Source: Microcystis aeruginosa NIES-4325
Lineage (GTDB): Bacteria > Cyanobacteriota > Cyanobacteriia > Cyanobacteriales > Microcystaceae
Length of the DNA: 64,000 nucleotides
Assembly (NCBI RefSeq): GCF_008974145.1
Contig: NZ_BJKP01000002.1
Span: forward strand, 62,001-126,000
Direction: 5' to 3'
Both the position numbers and the translations under genes were made by a program. How positions within the stretch are numbered: position 1 is the first letter of the stretch; each line of letters begins with the position of its first letter. Below the pieces are notes generated by a model that saw only the letters and a list, made by a program, of their open reading frames with translations, did no database searches and was not told the DNA's origin. This document shows positions 16,675 through 26,403 of this stretch, one piece after another.

Positions 16675-18000
16675 ATGACAGCCATAATCACGAAACCTGA
16701 ACAATCAGGAGAATTATTGTTAAAATTGTCTCGAGAAACAGTTCCCACTATCGATAACGGTAAAATTCTCGAATTAAGAGAATCGGGAGCCAGTAAAGCT
16801 CAAGAATTAGCCATTCCTAGCAAAAAAGATGAAGAATGGCAATTTACCGATTTAAGTCAACTCTGGGCGATCGATTTTTGCGCCCCCCAAACCGTTACAA
16901 TCGATAAAAATGCCCTAGCTGTTTTTTTACTGCCCGAAGCCAAAAACAGCCATTTAGTCTTTGTTAACGGCATTTATCAGCCTGAATTGTCCGATATCTC
17001 CGCTTTACCCCCCGGTGTCAGCGTCAGCAATCTTGCCAATGCACAAAAAGATGTTCTTGTCAACTATCTAGGGAAAGAAAAAACCCCCGAATTTTTTACC
17101 GCACTCAACCAAGCTGGTTTAAGCGATGGGGCAGTAATTCACGTCACCGCTAACACCGTCGTCACAACCCCCATACATCTCCTATTTATCACCGTTGTGG
17201 AGGAAATTCCCCGCTTTTATCAGCCCCATAGCCTAATCGTGGCCGAAACGGGAGCCAGTGTCAATATTATCGAGAATTACGGGGCTTTAGCCGAATATTG
17301 CTCCGATTTACCTGTAAATTACTCTTATTTTACCAACGCTGTCACGGAAATTTACCTCGAAGCCAGCGCCGAGGTCATCCATACCAGAGTACAACGGGAA
17401 TCGGGAGATGGTTTTCACATCGGACGCACGATAATTGAACAAGGGCGCGATAGCCGTTACACTCTCAACGAGATAAATCTAGGCGCTAAACTCTGCCGTC
17501 ATAACCTCGATATCCTGCAAAAAGGAGAACAAACCGAGACAAATCTACACGGATTAGCCATGATTACCGGACAACAAACCGCCGATACCCACAGCGCCAT
17601 CTATCTCAACCATCCCCACGGCATCAGCAACCAACTGCATAAATGTATCGTTGATGGTAGCGCTCACGCCATCTTTAATGGTAAAGTGTTTGTTCCCAAA
17701 CCTGCCCAATTAACCAACGCCTCCCAGTTAAATCGGAATTTGTTAATTTCTAACAAGGCAAGAGTCAACACCAAACCGGAATTACAAATTACCGCCGATA
17801 ACGTCAAATGTTCCCACGGGGCAACCGTTAGCCAACTGGAAGCCGATGATTTATTCTATCTGCAAAGCCGGGGCTTAAGTGCCGACACCGCCCGCAGTTT
17901 GTTAATTGATGCTTTCTCGGCCGAGATTTTAGCTAAAATTCCTCTAGAATCCCTCCGCCAAAGATTGGGGCAATGCGTCGCCTGTCGCAGTGTGGAATAA
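16675..18000 (+). CDS. sufD: Fe-S cluster assembly protein SufD
   Basis: Paralogue of SufB that completes the SufBC2D scaffold complex. The 441-residue protein has the N-terminal DEEWQFTDLSQLW motif typical of SufD, the beta-helix core, and the C-terminal NRNLLISNKARVNTKPELQI segment with the LYLQSRGLSADTARSLLI-like ending (here FYLQSRGLSADTARSLLI). The final residues contain two cysteines (CVACRS), not a general feature of the family. It lies 174 bases after sufC, with the gap filled by repeats, and 55 bases before sufS. Confidence 0.95.
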   Translation: MTAIITKPEQSGELLLKLSRETVPTIDNGKILELRESGASKAQELAIPSKKDEEWQFTDLSQLWAIDFCAPQTVTIDKNALAVFLLPEAKNSHLVFVNGIYQPELSDISALPPGVSVSNLANAQKDVLVNYLGKEKTPEFFTALNQAGLSDGAVIHVTANTVVTTPIHLLFITVVEEIPRFYQPHSLIVAETGASVNIIENYGALAEYCSDLPVNYSYFTNAVTEIYLEASAEVIHTRVQRESGDGFHIGRTIIEQGRDSRYTLNEINLGAKLCRHNLDILQKGEQTETNLHGLAMITGQQTADTHSAIYLNHPHGISNQLHKCIVDGSAHAIFNGKVFVPKPAQLTNASQLNRNLLISNKARVNTKPELQITADNVKCSHGATVSQLEADDLFYLQSRGLSADTARSLLIDAFSAEILAKIPLESLRQRLGQCVACRSVE

Positions 18001-18055
18001 CTCTACCGGGGTAGGTGCAAACCTGCCCAAAGTACCCCTCTGACTCCTGACTAAA

Positions 18056-19318
18056 ATGACAATTATCCAAGAAAAAACCCTCGCCCAAAAAGTCCGCGCC
18101 GATTTCCCTATCCTCCATCAAACCGTACACGATAAACCCCTTATCTACCTCGATAGTGCCGCCACTTCCCAAAAACCCATTCAAGTATTAGAAACCCTGC
18201 GAAACTATTACGAAAAAGATAACGCTAATGTGCATCGGGGTGCGCATACTTTAAGTGTTCGGGCAACGGAAGCCTACGAAGGGGCCAGAGATAAGGTGGC
18301 TAGGTTTATTAATGCCGCTTCTCGTCAGGAAATTGTCTATACTCGCAACGCCACGGAAGCGATTAATTTAGTCGCCTACAGTTGGGCATTAAATACCCTG
18401 AAAGCAGGGGATGAAATTATTCTCTCGGTGATGGAACACCACAGTAATTTAATCCCCTGGCAAATTGTCTGCCAAAAAACGGGGGCGGTGATTAAATATG
18501 TGCAATTAACCAGCGAAGAAAGCTTTGATTTAGAACAATATAAATCCTTGTTATCGGACAAAACTAAATTAGTTGCTGTCGTTCATGTTTCCAATACATT
18601 AGGCTGTATTAATCCCGTTGCCGAAATAGTCAGCCTTGCCCATCAAGTCGGGGCGAAAGTATTAATTGATGCCTGTCAAAGTGTCCCCCATTTAGCCATT
18701 GATGTGCAGGCCATAGATTGTGATTGGTTGGTGGCTAGTGGTCATAAAATGTGCGCCCCCACCGGTATTGGATTTTTGTACGGCAAAGAGGCTATTTTAG
18801 AGGCAATGCCGCCCTTTTTTGGTGGTGGCGAAATGATTGCAGAAGTCTATTTAGACCATTTTACCTGTGCCGAACTGCCCCACAAATTTGAAGCGGGAAC
18901 ACCCGCTATCGGCGAAGCGATTGCCCTCGGTGCTGCGGTAGAATATTTAATGGGTTTAGGGATGGATAATATTCATGCCTACGAAGAAGAGTTAACCGCC
19001 TATTTGTTCAAAAAATTAGGAGAAATTGAGGGTTTAAGAATTTACGGGCCATCACCTAGTTTAACAGGCCAAGGTCGGGCTAGTTTAGCCGCCTTTAATG
19101 TGGAAGGGATTCATGCTAGTGATTTAGCTACTTTATTAGACCACGAAGGCATTGCTATTCGTTCCGGTCATCACTGTACCCAACCTCTACACCGCCTTTT
19201 TGATGCTTCCGGCAGCGCGCGGGCAAGTCTATATTTTTATAATACCCGCGAAGAAATTGATAGCTTTATTGTCGCCTTACAGGAAACTATCGATTTCTTT
19301 GCCAATTGTTTTTCTTAG
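18056..19318 (+). CDS. sufS: Cysteine desulfurase SufS
   Basis: PLP enzyme that takes sulfur from cysteine and passes it as persulfide to the SUF scaffold. The 420 residues include [11 protein letters not shown] near the N-terminus, [13 protein letters not shown], the PLP lysine in [18 protein letters not shown] and the active-site cysteine in [11 protein letters not shown]. This is the group II (SufS/CsdA) pattern rather than NifS/IscS. Last gene of the sufBCDS cluster, with the next gene starting 33 bases later. Confidence 0.96.
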   Translation: MTIIQEKTLAQKVRADFPILHQTVHDKPLIYLDSAATSQKPIQVLETLRNYYEKDNANVHRGAHTLSVRATEAYEGARDKVARFINAASRQEIVYTRNATEAINLVAYSWALNTLKAGDEIILSVMEHHSNLIPWQIVCQKTGAVIKYVQLTSEESFDLEQYKSLLSDKTKLVAVVHVSNTLGCINPVAEIVSLAHQVGAKVLIDACQSVPHLAIDVQAIDCDWLVASGHKMCAPTGIGFLYGKEAILEAMPPFFGGGEMIAEVYLDHFTCAELPHKFEAGTPAIGEAIALGAAVEYLMGLGMDNIHAYEEELTAYLFKKLGEIEGLRIYGPSPSLTGQGRASLAAFNVEGIHASDLATLLDHEGIAIRSGHHCTQPLHRLFDASGSARASLYFYNTREEIDSFIVALQETIDFFANCFS

Positions 19319-19351
19319 GGGTATCTCTAGCCCTTTTCCTGTTCTTAAAGA

Positions 19352-20857
19352 GTGAAGGAAGTTACCTATTATTATCAAGGAATTTGTCCCGAAACGGGCG
19401 AGTTATTGCGCTTGCCCCGCACTCTTTTGGCTGAAAAAATCGCCCAAGATTTGATGACAACTATCACCAATCCTCAAGGTAAAATGTATGGCATTTTGTT
19501 AGGAGAAAATGCCACTGGCGAAATAGAAATTTTAAAAGCTTTTTCTGGACAGGGAGAAGCCGCTGGCTGGGTTCCGTCTCTAGTGGGCAGAGAAAAAATT
19601 ATTCGGGAAGAAAAGCGAGTTTTGCAACTTTTAGAAACAATTAAACAGGAAATTATCACACTACAATCAATCCCACAACATAGTTTATATCGAATCAATC
19701 AAGCAAATTTTGAGCGCAAAATACAAGCTTTACAGCAACAACATCAAAGCAATAAACAGGAACGAGATAGATTAAGAAATTTAGGAGATTTAAACTCAGA
19801 AGAATTAGAAAATTTAAATAATATCAGTCGTCAAGAAAAAAGAGCAAGAAAGCAATTAAAACAGCAACAAAAACAAGTTTTAACCCCCTTAATTGAGAAA
19901 ATAAACTTAGCCAATCAGAGAATTATTGAACTTAAGCAACAGCGTAGAAACCTCTCCAAACAGTTACAGGAATTGCTGTATCAATCCTACTGTTTAAATA
20001 ACTTTTCTGGACAATCTCTCTCCTTAGCTAAATTGATGGGCAGTAATTTGTTACCGACGGGAACAGGGGAATGTTGCGCCCCGAAATTATTAAATTATGC
20101 CGCCATGAAAGGATTAAAACCCATCGCCATGGCCGAATTTTGGTGGGGAGAATCGAATCGAGATAGAAAACAGGGAGAATTTTATGGCGCTTGTCAAGAA
20201 AGATGTCAACCTCTCATGGGTTTTTTACTCTCTGGTTTACGTTCATCCCTAGAAATTATCTACGAAGACGAGGGGATAATTGCTATTAATAAACCAGCAG
20301 GATTATTATCGGTAGCAGGACGTTATCAAGATAGTCAAGATGCCGTGGTCAATCGGTTTCGTCGTCAGGGAAAAAATCTCATTCCTGTTCATCGTTTAGA
20401 TCAAGAAACTTCAGGTATATTATTACTAGCTAAAAGTTTAGATATTTATCGTTGTTTATCCCAACAATTTCAACGGCGAGAAGTGGAGAAAATCTACGAA
20501 GCTATACTATCAGAAATTATTGAGCGAGAATCGGGTATAATTGACTTACCTCTCTGGGGAAATCCGCAAAATCGACCCTATCAAACTGTGGACTGGCAAA
20601 GGGGAAAAGCTAGTCAAACCTATTTTAAAGTTATCGGTAAAGAAGGCAATTATTCTCGGCTAGAATTTATTCCCTACACGGGAAGAACCCATCAAATTCG
20701 TGTTCATAGTCAAGCGGGATTAGGGATAGGAATTTTAGGCGACCGCTTGTATAATGGTGAGCAGTCCAACCGTTTACACCTACACGCTAAACAATTATCT
20801 TTTCGTCATCCTCAGACCGAAACTAAACTTGATCTCATCATTCCCACCCCCTTTTGA
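19352..20857 (+). CDS. RluA-family pseudouridine synthase with long coiled-coil N-terminal extension
   Basis: The C-terminal ~220 residues form an RluA-type pseudouridine synthase domain: YEDEGIIAINKPAGLLSV, the catalytic aspartate in PVHRLDQETSGILLLA (about residue 350), FIPYTGRTHQIRVH and GDRLYNG. The first ~280 residues are extra: a region with glutamine/arginine-rich coiled coil at about 95-205 and then a segment with SNLLPTGTGECCAPKLLNYA and CQERC cysteines. Similar long forms are known among bacterial RluA paralogues; the RNA target is not predictable. Start codon is GTG. It follows sufS closely and could be read through from the suf operon. Confidence 0.88.
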   Translation: MKEVTYYYQGICPETGELLRLPRTLLAEKIAQDLMTTITNPQGKMYGILLGENATGEIEILKAFSGQGEAAGWVPSLVGREKIIREEKRVLQLLETIKQEIITLQSIPQHSLYRINQANFERKIQALQQQHQSNKQERDRLRNLGDLNSEELENLNNISRQEKRARKQLKQQQKQVLTPLIEKINLANQRIIELKQQRRNLSKQLQELLYQSYCLNNFSGQSLSLAKLMGSNLLPTGTGECCAPKLLNYAAMKGLKPIAMAEFWWGESNRDRKQGEFYGACQERCQPLMGFLLSGLRSSLEIIYEDEGIIAINKPAGLLSVAGRYQDSQDAVVNRFRRQGKNLIPVHRLDQETSGILLLAKSLDIYRCLSQQFQRREVEKIYEAILSEIIERESGIIDLPLWGNPQNRPYQTVDWQRGKASQTYFKVIGKEGNYSRLEFIPYTGRTHQIRVHSQAGLGIGILGDRLYNGEQSNRLHLHAKQLSFRHPQTETKLDLIIPTPF

Positions 20858-21111
20858 GTGCTATAATTGCTAACGGCCAAAAATTAGCCATAATAACCCG
20901 ATTTACTGACAAGGGTACAAGGTCAGCCAGAAAATAGATATGAGATCACCCTTCAACCTATTTTGACTTCTCCTCCTCAATCCTGACGACCCAGGACTGA
21001 CCGACTCCTCACCCCACCAACAAACTTTTTGCCGCAAACCCTAGGCTTTGCGTCATTTGGCTTAATTGATGACAGGTTCTAGTCGAGCAGAAAAGTTTTT
21101 AGAAAAAAACC
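20858..21111. other. Gap before tRNA-Phe
   Basis: About 250 bases without a gene. A TATAAT lies at 20862-20867 and a small stem CGCAAA/TTTGCG with an 8-base loop near 21033-21052. ACTCCTCAC at about 21003-21011 resembles part of the Yfr1 sRNA core but the surrounding structure does not fit. Nothing firm can be called. Confidence 0.4.
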
Positions 21112-21140
21112 TTGCAATTATTTTGAGAGCGTGCTATATT
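21112..21140 (+). promoter_or_regulatory. Promoter of tRNA-Phe
   Basis: TTGCAA (21112-21117), a 17-base spacer and TATATT (21135-21140), ending 18 bases before the mature tRNA 5' end. Spacing and position are what is expected for a strong housekeeping promoter. Confidence 0.7.
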
Positions 21141-21158
21141 AATAAAGGACTGAAAAAC

Positions 21159-21231
<73 letters not shown>

Positions 21232-21283
21232 TCGAAAAAACACTATGACAGTTGACGCAAACCGGTTCTTTCTAGTCGGGGCT

Positions 21284-21679
21284 CTAAGTTTTTGTCCTCT
21301 TTCCGTATATTTTTCGGGAGGGTGTAGAGTTTTTTTTACGACTTATTTTCAAGCGTTCAGTCATTCTTGCCACTGTCGCTACACTTAACACTATACCAGT
21401 TCTTTCCAAGAATAGTTCCGATAGTTCGGCTAGAGTCGCATCATTATTTGCTTCAATTAACTCGCCGAGGGCGACCATTTGTTCTGGCGTGAGTTTTAAA
21501 TGACGTCCACATCGATAAGTTTTCGGTCGAATATCTCCCGTTTCCCGAGATTGTTTCAAAAGCTTTTGGACGAAACTTAAGGTTACGCAGAATCTTTTCG
21601 CTAATTGACGCTGGGAGATCGGCTCGTTATAATAACAATCTAGAATTTTTTGACGGAACTCTACAGGATAGGATTTCAT
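21284..21679 (-). pseudogene. IS630-family transposase, N-terminal (OrfA) part only
   Basis: 131 residues starting MKSYPVEFRQKILDCYYN, with a helix-turn-helix (ISQRQLAKRFCVTLSFVQKLLKQ) and a second winged-helix-like half (LTPEQMVALGELIEANNDATLAEL ... VLSVATVARMTERL), the DNA-binding OrfA part of IS630-type elements. The DDE catalytic part, normally supplied by OrfB via frameshift downstream, is missing: after the stop at 21284 only about 50 bases remain before tRNA-Phe. The element is therefore a fragment and not capable of moving on its own. No terminal inverted repeats were identified. Confidence 0.82.
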
Positions 21680-22346
21680 TTTTTGGGCAATTTAGCTATC
21701 GATAACATTATACTTCATATTTGGGAGAAAAGCTCTATATTTCACTGAGCATTGACATTCAGTCTTACTGCTTGAGCTACACTAGAGCTTCTGCAAAAAT
21801 CAAAAATCTTCCCTTAGGTGAGGAGACTCCGAGATAGAAGACGGTCGCCAGAAGGATAGTACAGAGTCGATAGGGAATATCCGCCCGAAACCCAGTTCAA
21901 GTTAGATGGAGTTGATAAATAGGTTAATACTGGAGAAAAATACACCTAGAGACACCAAAACCATTAATCAGGCTTGGATGTCAGAAAATTTAGCACCGGT
22001 TAGGGCTGATGCTTAGATTGTAGAGGCGAATAGTTATAATACTAAATCAGGTTATTAAAAACTGATTATTTATTCCCCCTTTTGCCTCTTGCCTCTTGCA
22101 TGAGTGCCCGCCCTGATATGTAGCCTATACTCAACGTATTTAGTATAAGTCCCGTTTATTATTTTTTTTTATTCATCAGTAAAACTAATTAAAAAATCTA
22201 ATTGATCGAACTGAACTATGATATAATAATGGAGCTTAGGCAAGCTCTAGCGATAAGTGATCGGGTAGTCAAGACGGAAGCGGGATGGCTAATGATCGGA
22301 GAATAGTTTTTGCTGTTAGTCTTAAAGAAACAACTGGGGTGAACCT
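21680..22346. other. 667-base gap between IS630 fragment and Uma2 gene
   Basis: No gene or recognised RNA seen. TTGACA (21752-21757) and TACACT (21778-21783) lie 20 bases apart, a long spacing. TTGCCTCTTGCCTCTTGC near 22083-22100 is a heptamer repeat also found at 38332-38357. The right end holds the predicted Uma2 promoter (entered separately). The stretch 21800-21990 is of mixed composition and unexplained. Confidence 0.5.
22219..22227 (+). promoter_or_regulatory. Extended -10 promoter for the Uma2 gene
   Basis: TGATATAAT is a perfect extended -10 (TG-N-TATAAT) without a good -35. It is followed at once by a 6-bp hairpin, GAGCTT (22232-22237)/AAGCTC (22242-22247), which would sit at the extreme 5' end of the transcript. 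The gene begins about 115 bases further on. Confidence 0.5.
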
Positions 22347-23033
22347 ATGGTTACATCACCGAATCCAACTCAGATAGTCTATCCCGATAGCGATGGTAAA
22401 CCGATGGCCGATAATACAAGACAATTTCGCTGGATTACGACGATTAAAGCGAATTTAGACTGGTTATTTGCCAATAATGACGATGTTTTCGTCGCCGGTG
22501 ATTTACTCTGGTATCCCGTGGAGGGAGACAATAAGACTCGACAAGCGCCCGATGTGATGGTAGCTTTCGGCAGACCGAAAGGGGAAAGGGGTTCCTATCA
22601 ACAGTGGAAAGAAGACAATATCCCCCCGCAAGTGGTTTTTGAAATTCTCTCTCCGGGTAATACCCAAACGGAAATGACCAGAAAACTACTGTTTTATGAC
22701 CGTTATGGTGTGGAAGAATACTACATTTATAATCCCGATAAAAATGATTTGGGTGGCTGTATTCGTCGGGAAAATCGGCTTGAAAGTCTGGAAAATCTCG
22801 ATAATTGGGTCAGTCCTCGCTTGGGCATTCGTTTTCAATTAGCCCAACCGGAGTTAATCTTGTATTATCCCGATGGTCAACCTTTCACCAGTTACAACCA
22901 AGAACGACAACGGGCCGAAACGGAACGACAACGGGCCGAAACGGAACGACAACGGGCCGAAACGGAACGACAACGGGCCGAACGATTGGCGGCAAAACTG
23001 CGGGAGTTAAATATTAATCCCGAAGAAACTTAA
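22347..23033 (+). CDS. Uma2 family (DUF820) putative restriction-endonuclease-like protein
   Basis: 228 residues with the Uma2 fold: NDDVFVAGDLLWYPVEG, RQAPDVMVAFGRPKGERGSYQQW, PPQVVFEILSPGNT and GVEEYYIYNPDKN, the PD-(D/E)XK-like core in which Asp (PDVMV) and Glu (FEILS) are the conserved acidic positions. Uma2 proteins are very abundant in cyanobacteria and their function is not established. The C-terminal tail repeats RQRAETE three times and RQRAERLAAKLRELNINPEE, predicted as a charged coiled coil, encoded by a 21-bp tandem repeat. Two other Uma2 genes lie at 33.5-34.8 kb. Confidence 0.88.
   Translation: MVTSPNPTQIVYPDSDGKPMADNTRQFRWITTIKANLDWLFANNDDVFVAGDLLWYPVEGDNKTRQAPDVMVAFGRPKGERGSYQQWKEDNIPPQVVFEILSPGNTQTEMTRKLLFYDRYGVEEYYIYNPDKNDLGGCIRRENRLESLENLDNWVSPRLGIRFQLAQPELILYYPDGQPFTSYNQERQRAETERQRAETERQRAETERQRAERLAAKLRELNINPEET
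22902..22984 (+). repeat. 21-bp tandem repeat inside the Uma2 gene
   Basis: Three perfect 21-bp units starting at 22902, 22923 and 22944, each encoding ERQRAET, followed by a fourth partial unit. The perfect identity at DNA level suggests recent slippage, so copy number probably varies between strains while the reading frame is kept. Confidence 0.9.
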
Positions 23034-23322
23034 AAAAAATTATTGATCTACTCAATCGATCGAGATAGTCTCGCTACAATGAAAGTAGATAAATATCAAG
23101 TCCTCTAGCTAGAGTCGCAACAGTAAGCCCAGAAAAAATGCGCTAAGGCAGGGTTGACTAAATCGACGAAGCAATCGCTAAATAGGAGTAATTTCCCTCC
23201 ACTTCTCGCCAATCCTGAACAGGAGAGACAGAACCGAAAATTTTCTCTAAAATTTCGGTAAGGTTGGAAAGATCAAGTAAGTTAGCGTTAGGGCTTAATC
23301 TTCGCCACGGAAAGGTAGAACT

Positions 23323-24462
23323 ATGACAGTTTGTGAATATCGGCCAGGTTTAGAAGGAATTCCCGCCGCCCAATCGAGTATCAGCTTTGTGGATGGGCAA
23401 AAGGGAATCCTAGAGTATCGGGGCATTCGGATTGAGGAACTCGCCGAAAAAAGTACCTTCCTCGAAACCGCCTATCTCCTTATCTGGGGTGTTCTGCCCA
23501 CGGAGGCGGAACTGGAAGAATTTGCCGATGAAATCCGTTATCATCGACGCATCAAGTACCGTATCGAAGACATGATGAAATGCTTCCCCGAAAAAGGCCA
23601 TCCCATGGATGCGCTACAAACTTCGGCGGCGGCTTTAGGGTTATACTATGCCCGTCGGGCTTTGGATAATCCCGACTATATCCGTCAGGCAGTAGTCCGG
23701 TTATTAGCGAAAATCCCGACAATGGTGGCGGCGTTTCAATTGATTCGCAAAGGTAATCACCCCATTCAGCCCAATGATAGTCTTGATTATGCGGCCAATT
23801 TCCTCTATATGTTGACGGAAAAACGACCGACGGATTTAGCGGCGAAGGTTTTCGATGTCTGTTTGACTCTCCACGCTGAACATACCATGAATGCCTCGAC
23901 TTTTTCGGCCATGGTGACGGCTTCCACTTTAACCGACCCCTACGGTGTCATCGCTTCAGCAGTGGGAACTCTCGCCGGCCCCCTTCACGGTGGGGCAAAC
24001 GAGGAAGTATTGTCAATGTTAGAGGAAATCGGTTCGGTGGCTAATGTTCGTCCCTATGTGGAAAAATGTATCGCCAATAAACAAAAAGTTATGGGTTTTG
24101 GACACCGGGTATATAAAGTTAAGGATCCCCGGGCGACGATTTTACAAAATCTTGCCGAACAATTATTCGCAGAATTAGGTTCCGATGAATACTACGATAT
24201 CGCCCTAGAATTAGAACAAGCAGTGGTGGATATCTACGGCGAAAAAGGTATCTATCCTAATGTGGATTTCTATTCGGGATTGGTTTATCGGAAATTAGGC
24301 ATCCCCAATGATTTATTTACCCCGATTTTTGCCATCTCCCGGGTGGCCGGTTGGTTGGCCCACTGGAAAGAACAATTAAATGCTAACCGCATTTTCCGTC
24401 CTACCCAAATCTACACCGGACTACACGAAGTCCCCTATACACCGATCGAACAACGTTCTTAG
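23323..24462 (+). CDS. gltA: Citrate synthase
   Basis: Condenses acetyl-CoA and oxaloacetate to citrate, first step of the TCA branch supplying 2-oxoglutarate. The 379 residues have VDGQKGILEYRGIRIEELA, the catalytic histidines in LTLHAEHTMNAST and in GFGHRVYKVKDPRA, GPLHGGANEEV, and YPNVDFYSGLVYRKLGIP with the catalytic Asp. Length and motifs fit the hexamer-free bacterial type II-like/short citrate synthases. The 289-base upstream gap holds a TACAAT at about 23076 and implies a long 5' leader. A terminator follows the gene. Confidence 0.96.
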   Translation: MTVCEYRPGLEGIPAAQSSISFVDGQKGILEYRGIRIEELAEKSTFLETAYLLIWGVLPTEAELEEFADEIRYHRRIKYRIEDMMKCFPEKGHPMDALQTSAAALGLYYARRALDNPDYIRQAVVRLLAKIPTMVAAFQLIRKGNHPIQPNDSLDYAANFLYMLTEKRPTDLAAKVFDVCLTLHAEHTMNASTFSAMVTASTLTDPYGVIASAVGTLAGPLHGGANEEVLSMLEEIGSVANVRPYVEKCIANKQKVMGFGHRVYKVKDPRATILQNLAEQLFAELGSDEYYDIALELEQAVVDIYGEKGIYPNVDFYSGLVYRKLGIPNDLFTPIFAISRVAGWLAHWKEQLNANRIFRPTQIYTGLHEVPYTPIEQRS

Positions 24463-24508
24463 ATTTTATCTCCCATTCTTAATGGGAACACGGTTTCTCG
24501 CCTTTGTC

Positions 24509-24532
24509 AATCTCACCTGGGCGAGATTTTTT
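24509..24532 (+). terminator. Intrinsic terminator after gltA
   Basis: AATCTC (24509-24514) pairs with GAGATT (24523-24528), the loop contains CC/GG that can extend the stem, and a run of six T follows. Located about 50 bases after the gltA stop codon. Confidence 0.75.
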
Positions 24533-24660
24533 GTCTCATTTCCTGTTATATTGATGGGACAAGGAAACAGTCCAGAGGCTTTCACCTTGGTCAGTTTCGG
24601 TGTATATAGCCAGACAAGGTCTTTACTTCTAGGTAATCGGACAGAAAAATATTAAAGATT

Positions 24661-26403
24661 ATGGTGAAAATTTGGCGGAGATTAACGGTATTTTTAATTT
24701 CTTGTTTATTGCTGATTTCCCTAACTGCCTGTGGTAATCAAGTTAGACGCAATCAAGTGGTCATATCGGTATTAAGTGACCCCAAAACCTTTAATGCTGT
24801 TTTATCGGCCGAATCCCCGAATATTTTTGGTTTAACCTACGAAGGACTATTAACAGAAAATCCCATTACTGGCAAAAAAGAACCGGTCTTAGCAGAATCT
24901 TGGACAATTTCCGATGATAATTTGCGCATTATTTTTACTATCAGAGAGGGTTTAAAATGGTCGGATGGTCAACCCTTAACCGTTGATGACGTGGTTTTTA
25001 CCTATAAAGACTTATATCTAAATCCTGATATTCCCAACAACTACCGCGATAGTTTAAGAATAGGATTAAAAAAAGAATTCCCCGTTATCACTAAACTAGA
25101 TAATCGCAGCATCGAATTTAAACTACCCGAACCTTTTGCCCCTTTTTTAGATGCTGTCAGTTCACCGATTTTACCTAAACACGCTTTAGAAAAAACCATT
25201 CAGAAAAAAAGCCAGGATGGTAGGTTAGAATTTCTCTCCACTTGGGGGTTAGATACTCCTCCCGATAAAATTGTTTTTAATGGTGCTTATAAACTAAAAG
25301 AATATATAACGGGACAAAGGATTATTTTTGAGAATAATCCTTACTATTGGAAAAAAGATGTCCAGGGACAACAATTACCCCATATCACTTCAGTAATTTG
25401 GGCAATTGTTGAATCTCAGGATACAACTCTACTGCAATTTCGTTCGGGAAGTTTAGATTCTATTGGGGTAACTCCCGAATTTTTCTCCCTCTTAAAAACC
25501 GAAGAAGAAAGAGGAAATTTCACTATTTTTAATGGGGGACCTGCCTACGGAACCCAATTTATCAGTTTTAATCTCAACCAAGGAAAACGCGACGGAAAAC
25601 CCCTAGTAGATCCGATTAAATCCCGTTGGTTTAATAACTTAAATTTCCGCCAAGCTATTGCCTACGGCATTAATCGTCAAAGAATGATTGATGATATCTA
25701 TCGAGGATTGGGACAAGAACAAAATTCTTTTCTTTCTATCCAATCTCCTTTTTACGATAAAACCCTGAAAGGTTACAATTACAATCCCGAAAAAGCCAAA
25801 GAATTATTATTAGAGGCGGGATTTAAGTATAATAGTGATAATCTGCTAGTCGATGCCGATAATAATCCCGTTAGATTTAACCTGATTACTAATGCAGGAA
25901 ATAAAATCCGGGAAGCAATTGGCGCACAAATTAAAAATGATTTAGCCGCCATAGGAATTCAAGTGGATTTTCAAGCGATCGCTTTTAGCAATTTAGTTGA
26001 TAAACTAAGTAATAGTCTAGATTGGGAGTCCCATATTTTAGGTTTTACCGGCGATAACGAACCCCACGCCCCCAATATTTGGTATGTAGATGGAAATCTC
26101 CACGCTTTTAACCAACAACCTCAACCCGGCAGCCCGCCAATTCAAGGCTGGCAAGCGGCGGATTGGGAGAAAAAAATCGCTGATTTATACGTCAAGGGTT
26201 CCCAAGAATTAGACTTTGAAAAGCGCAAAGTTATCTATAATGAAATTCAACAACTTCAACAGGAATACGTCCCGTTTATTTATCTGGTCAATCCCCTCGC
26301 TTTGGGGGCGGTGCGTAACTGTTTTGAAGGAATACAATTCTCCGCATTAGGCGGTGCATTCTGGAATCTAGAAGAATTAAAGAAAACCTGTGGAGGTGTT
26401 TAA
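24661..26403 (+). CDS. ABC transporter substrate-binding lipoprotein, oligopeptide/nickel family (SBP_bac_5)
   Basis: A 580-residue lipoprotein: hydrophobic signal and lipobox ISLTAC with Cys24 as the acylated residue. The mature protein matches family 5 extracellular binding proteins (DppA/OppA/NikA): YEGLLTENPITGKKEPVLAESW, FTIREGLKWSDGQPLTVDDV, VFNGAYKLKEYITGQRIIFENNPYYW and NFRQAIAYGINRQRMID. The ligand is not predictable. No permease or ATPase is adjacent, so it must use components encoded elsewhere. Its last base overlaps the next gene's start (TAATG), indicating translational coupling with a glycosyltransferase, an unusual partner. Confidence 0.92.
   Translation: MVKIWRRLTVFLISCLLLISLTACGNQVRRNQVVISVLSDPKTFNAVLSAESPNIFGLTYEGLLTENPITGKKEPVLAESWTISDDNLRIIFTIREGLKWSDGQPLTVDDVVFTYKDLYLNPDIPNNYRDSLRIGLKKEFPVITKLDNRSIEFKLPEPFAPFLDAVSSPILPKHALEKTIQKKSQDGRLEFLSTWGLDTPPDKIVFNGAYKLKEYITGQRIIFENNPYYWKKDVQGQQLPHITSVIWAIVESQDTTLLQFRSGSLDSIGVTPEFFSLLKTEEERGNFTIFNGGPAYGTQFISFNLNQGKRDGKPLVDPIKSRWFNNLNFRQAIAYGINRQRMIDDIYRGLGQEQNSFLSIQSPFYDKTLKGYNYNPEKAKELLLEAGFKYNSDNLLVDADNNPVRFNLITNAGNKIREAIGAQIKNDLAAIGIQVDFQAIAFSNLVDKLSNSLDWESHILGFTGDNEPHAPNIWYVDGNLHAFNQQPQPGSPPIQGWQAADWEKKIADLYVKGSQELDFEKRKVIYNEIQQLQQEYVPFIYLVNPLALGAVRNCFEGIQFSALGGAFWNLEELKKTCGGV

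Noticed and set aside
20990-21052. Yfr1-like sRNA (ACTCCTCAC motif with a nearby stem)
   Set aside because: Only nine bases of the conserved core match, the first stem-loop is missing and the downstream stem has no T-run.
24380-24655. 91-codon frame overlapping the end of gltA
   Set aside because: It shadows gltA and then translates the terminator region; no protein-like character.
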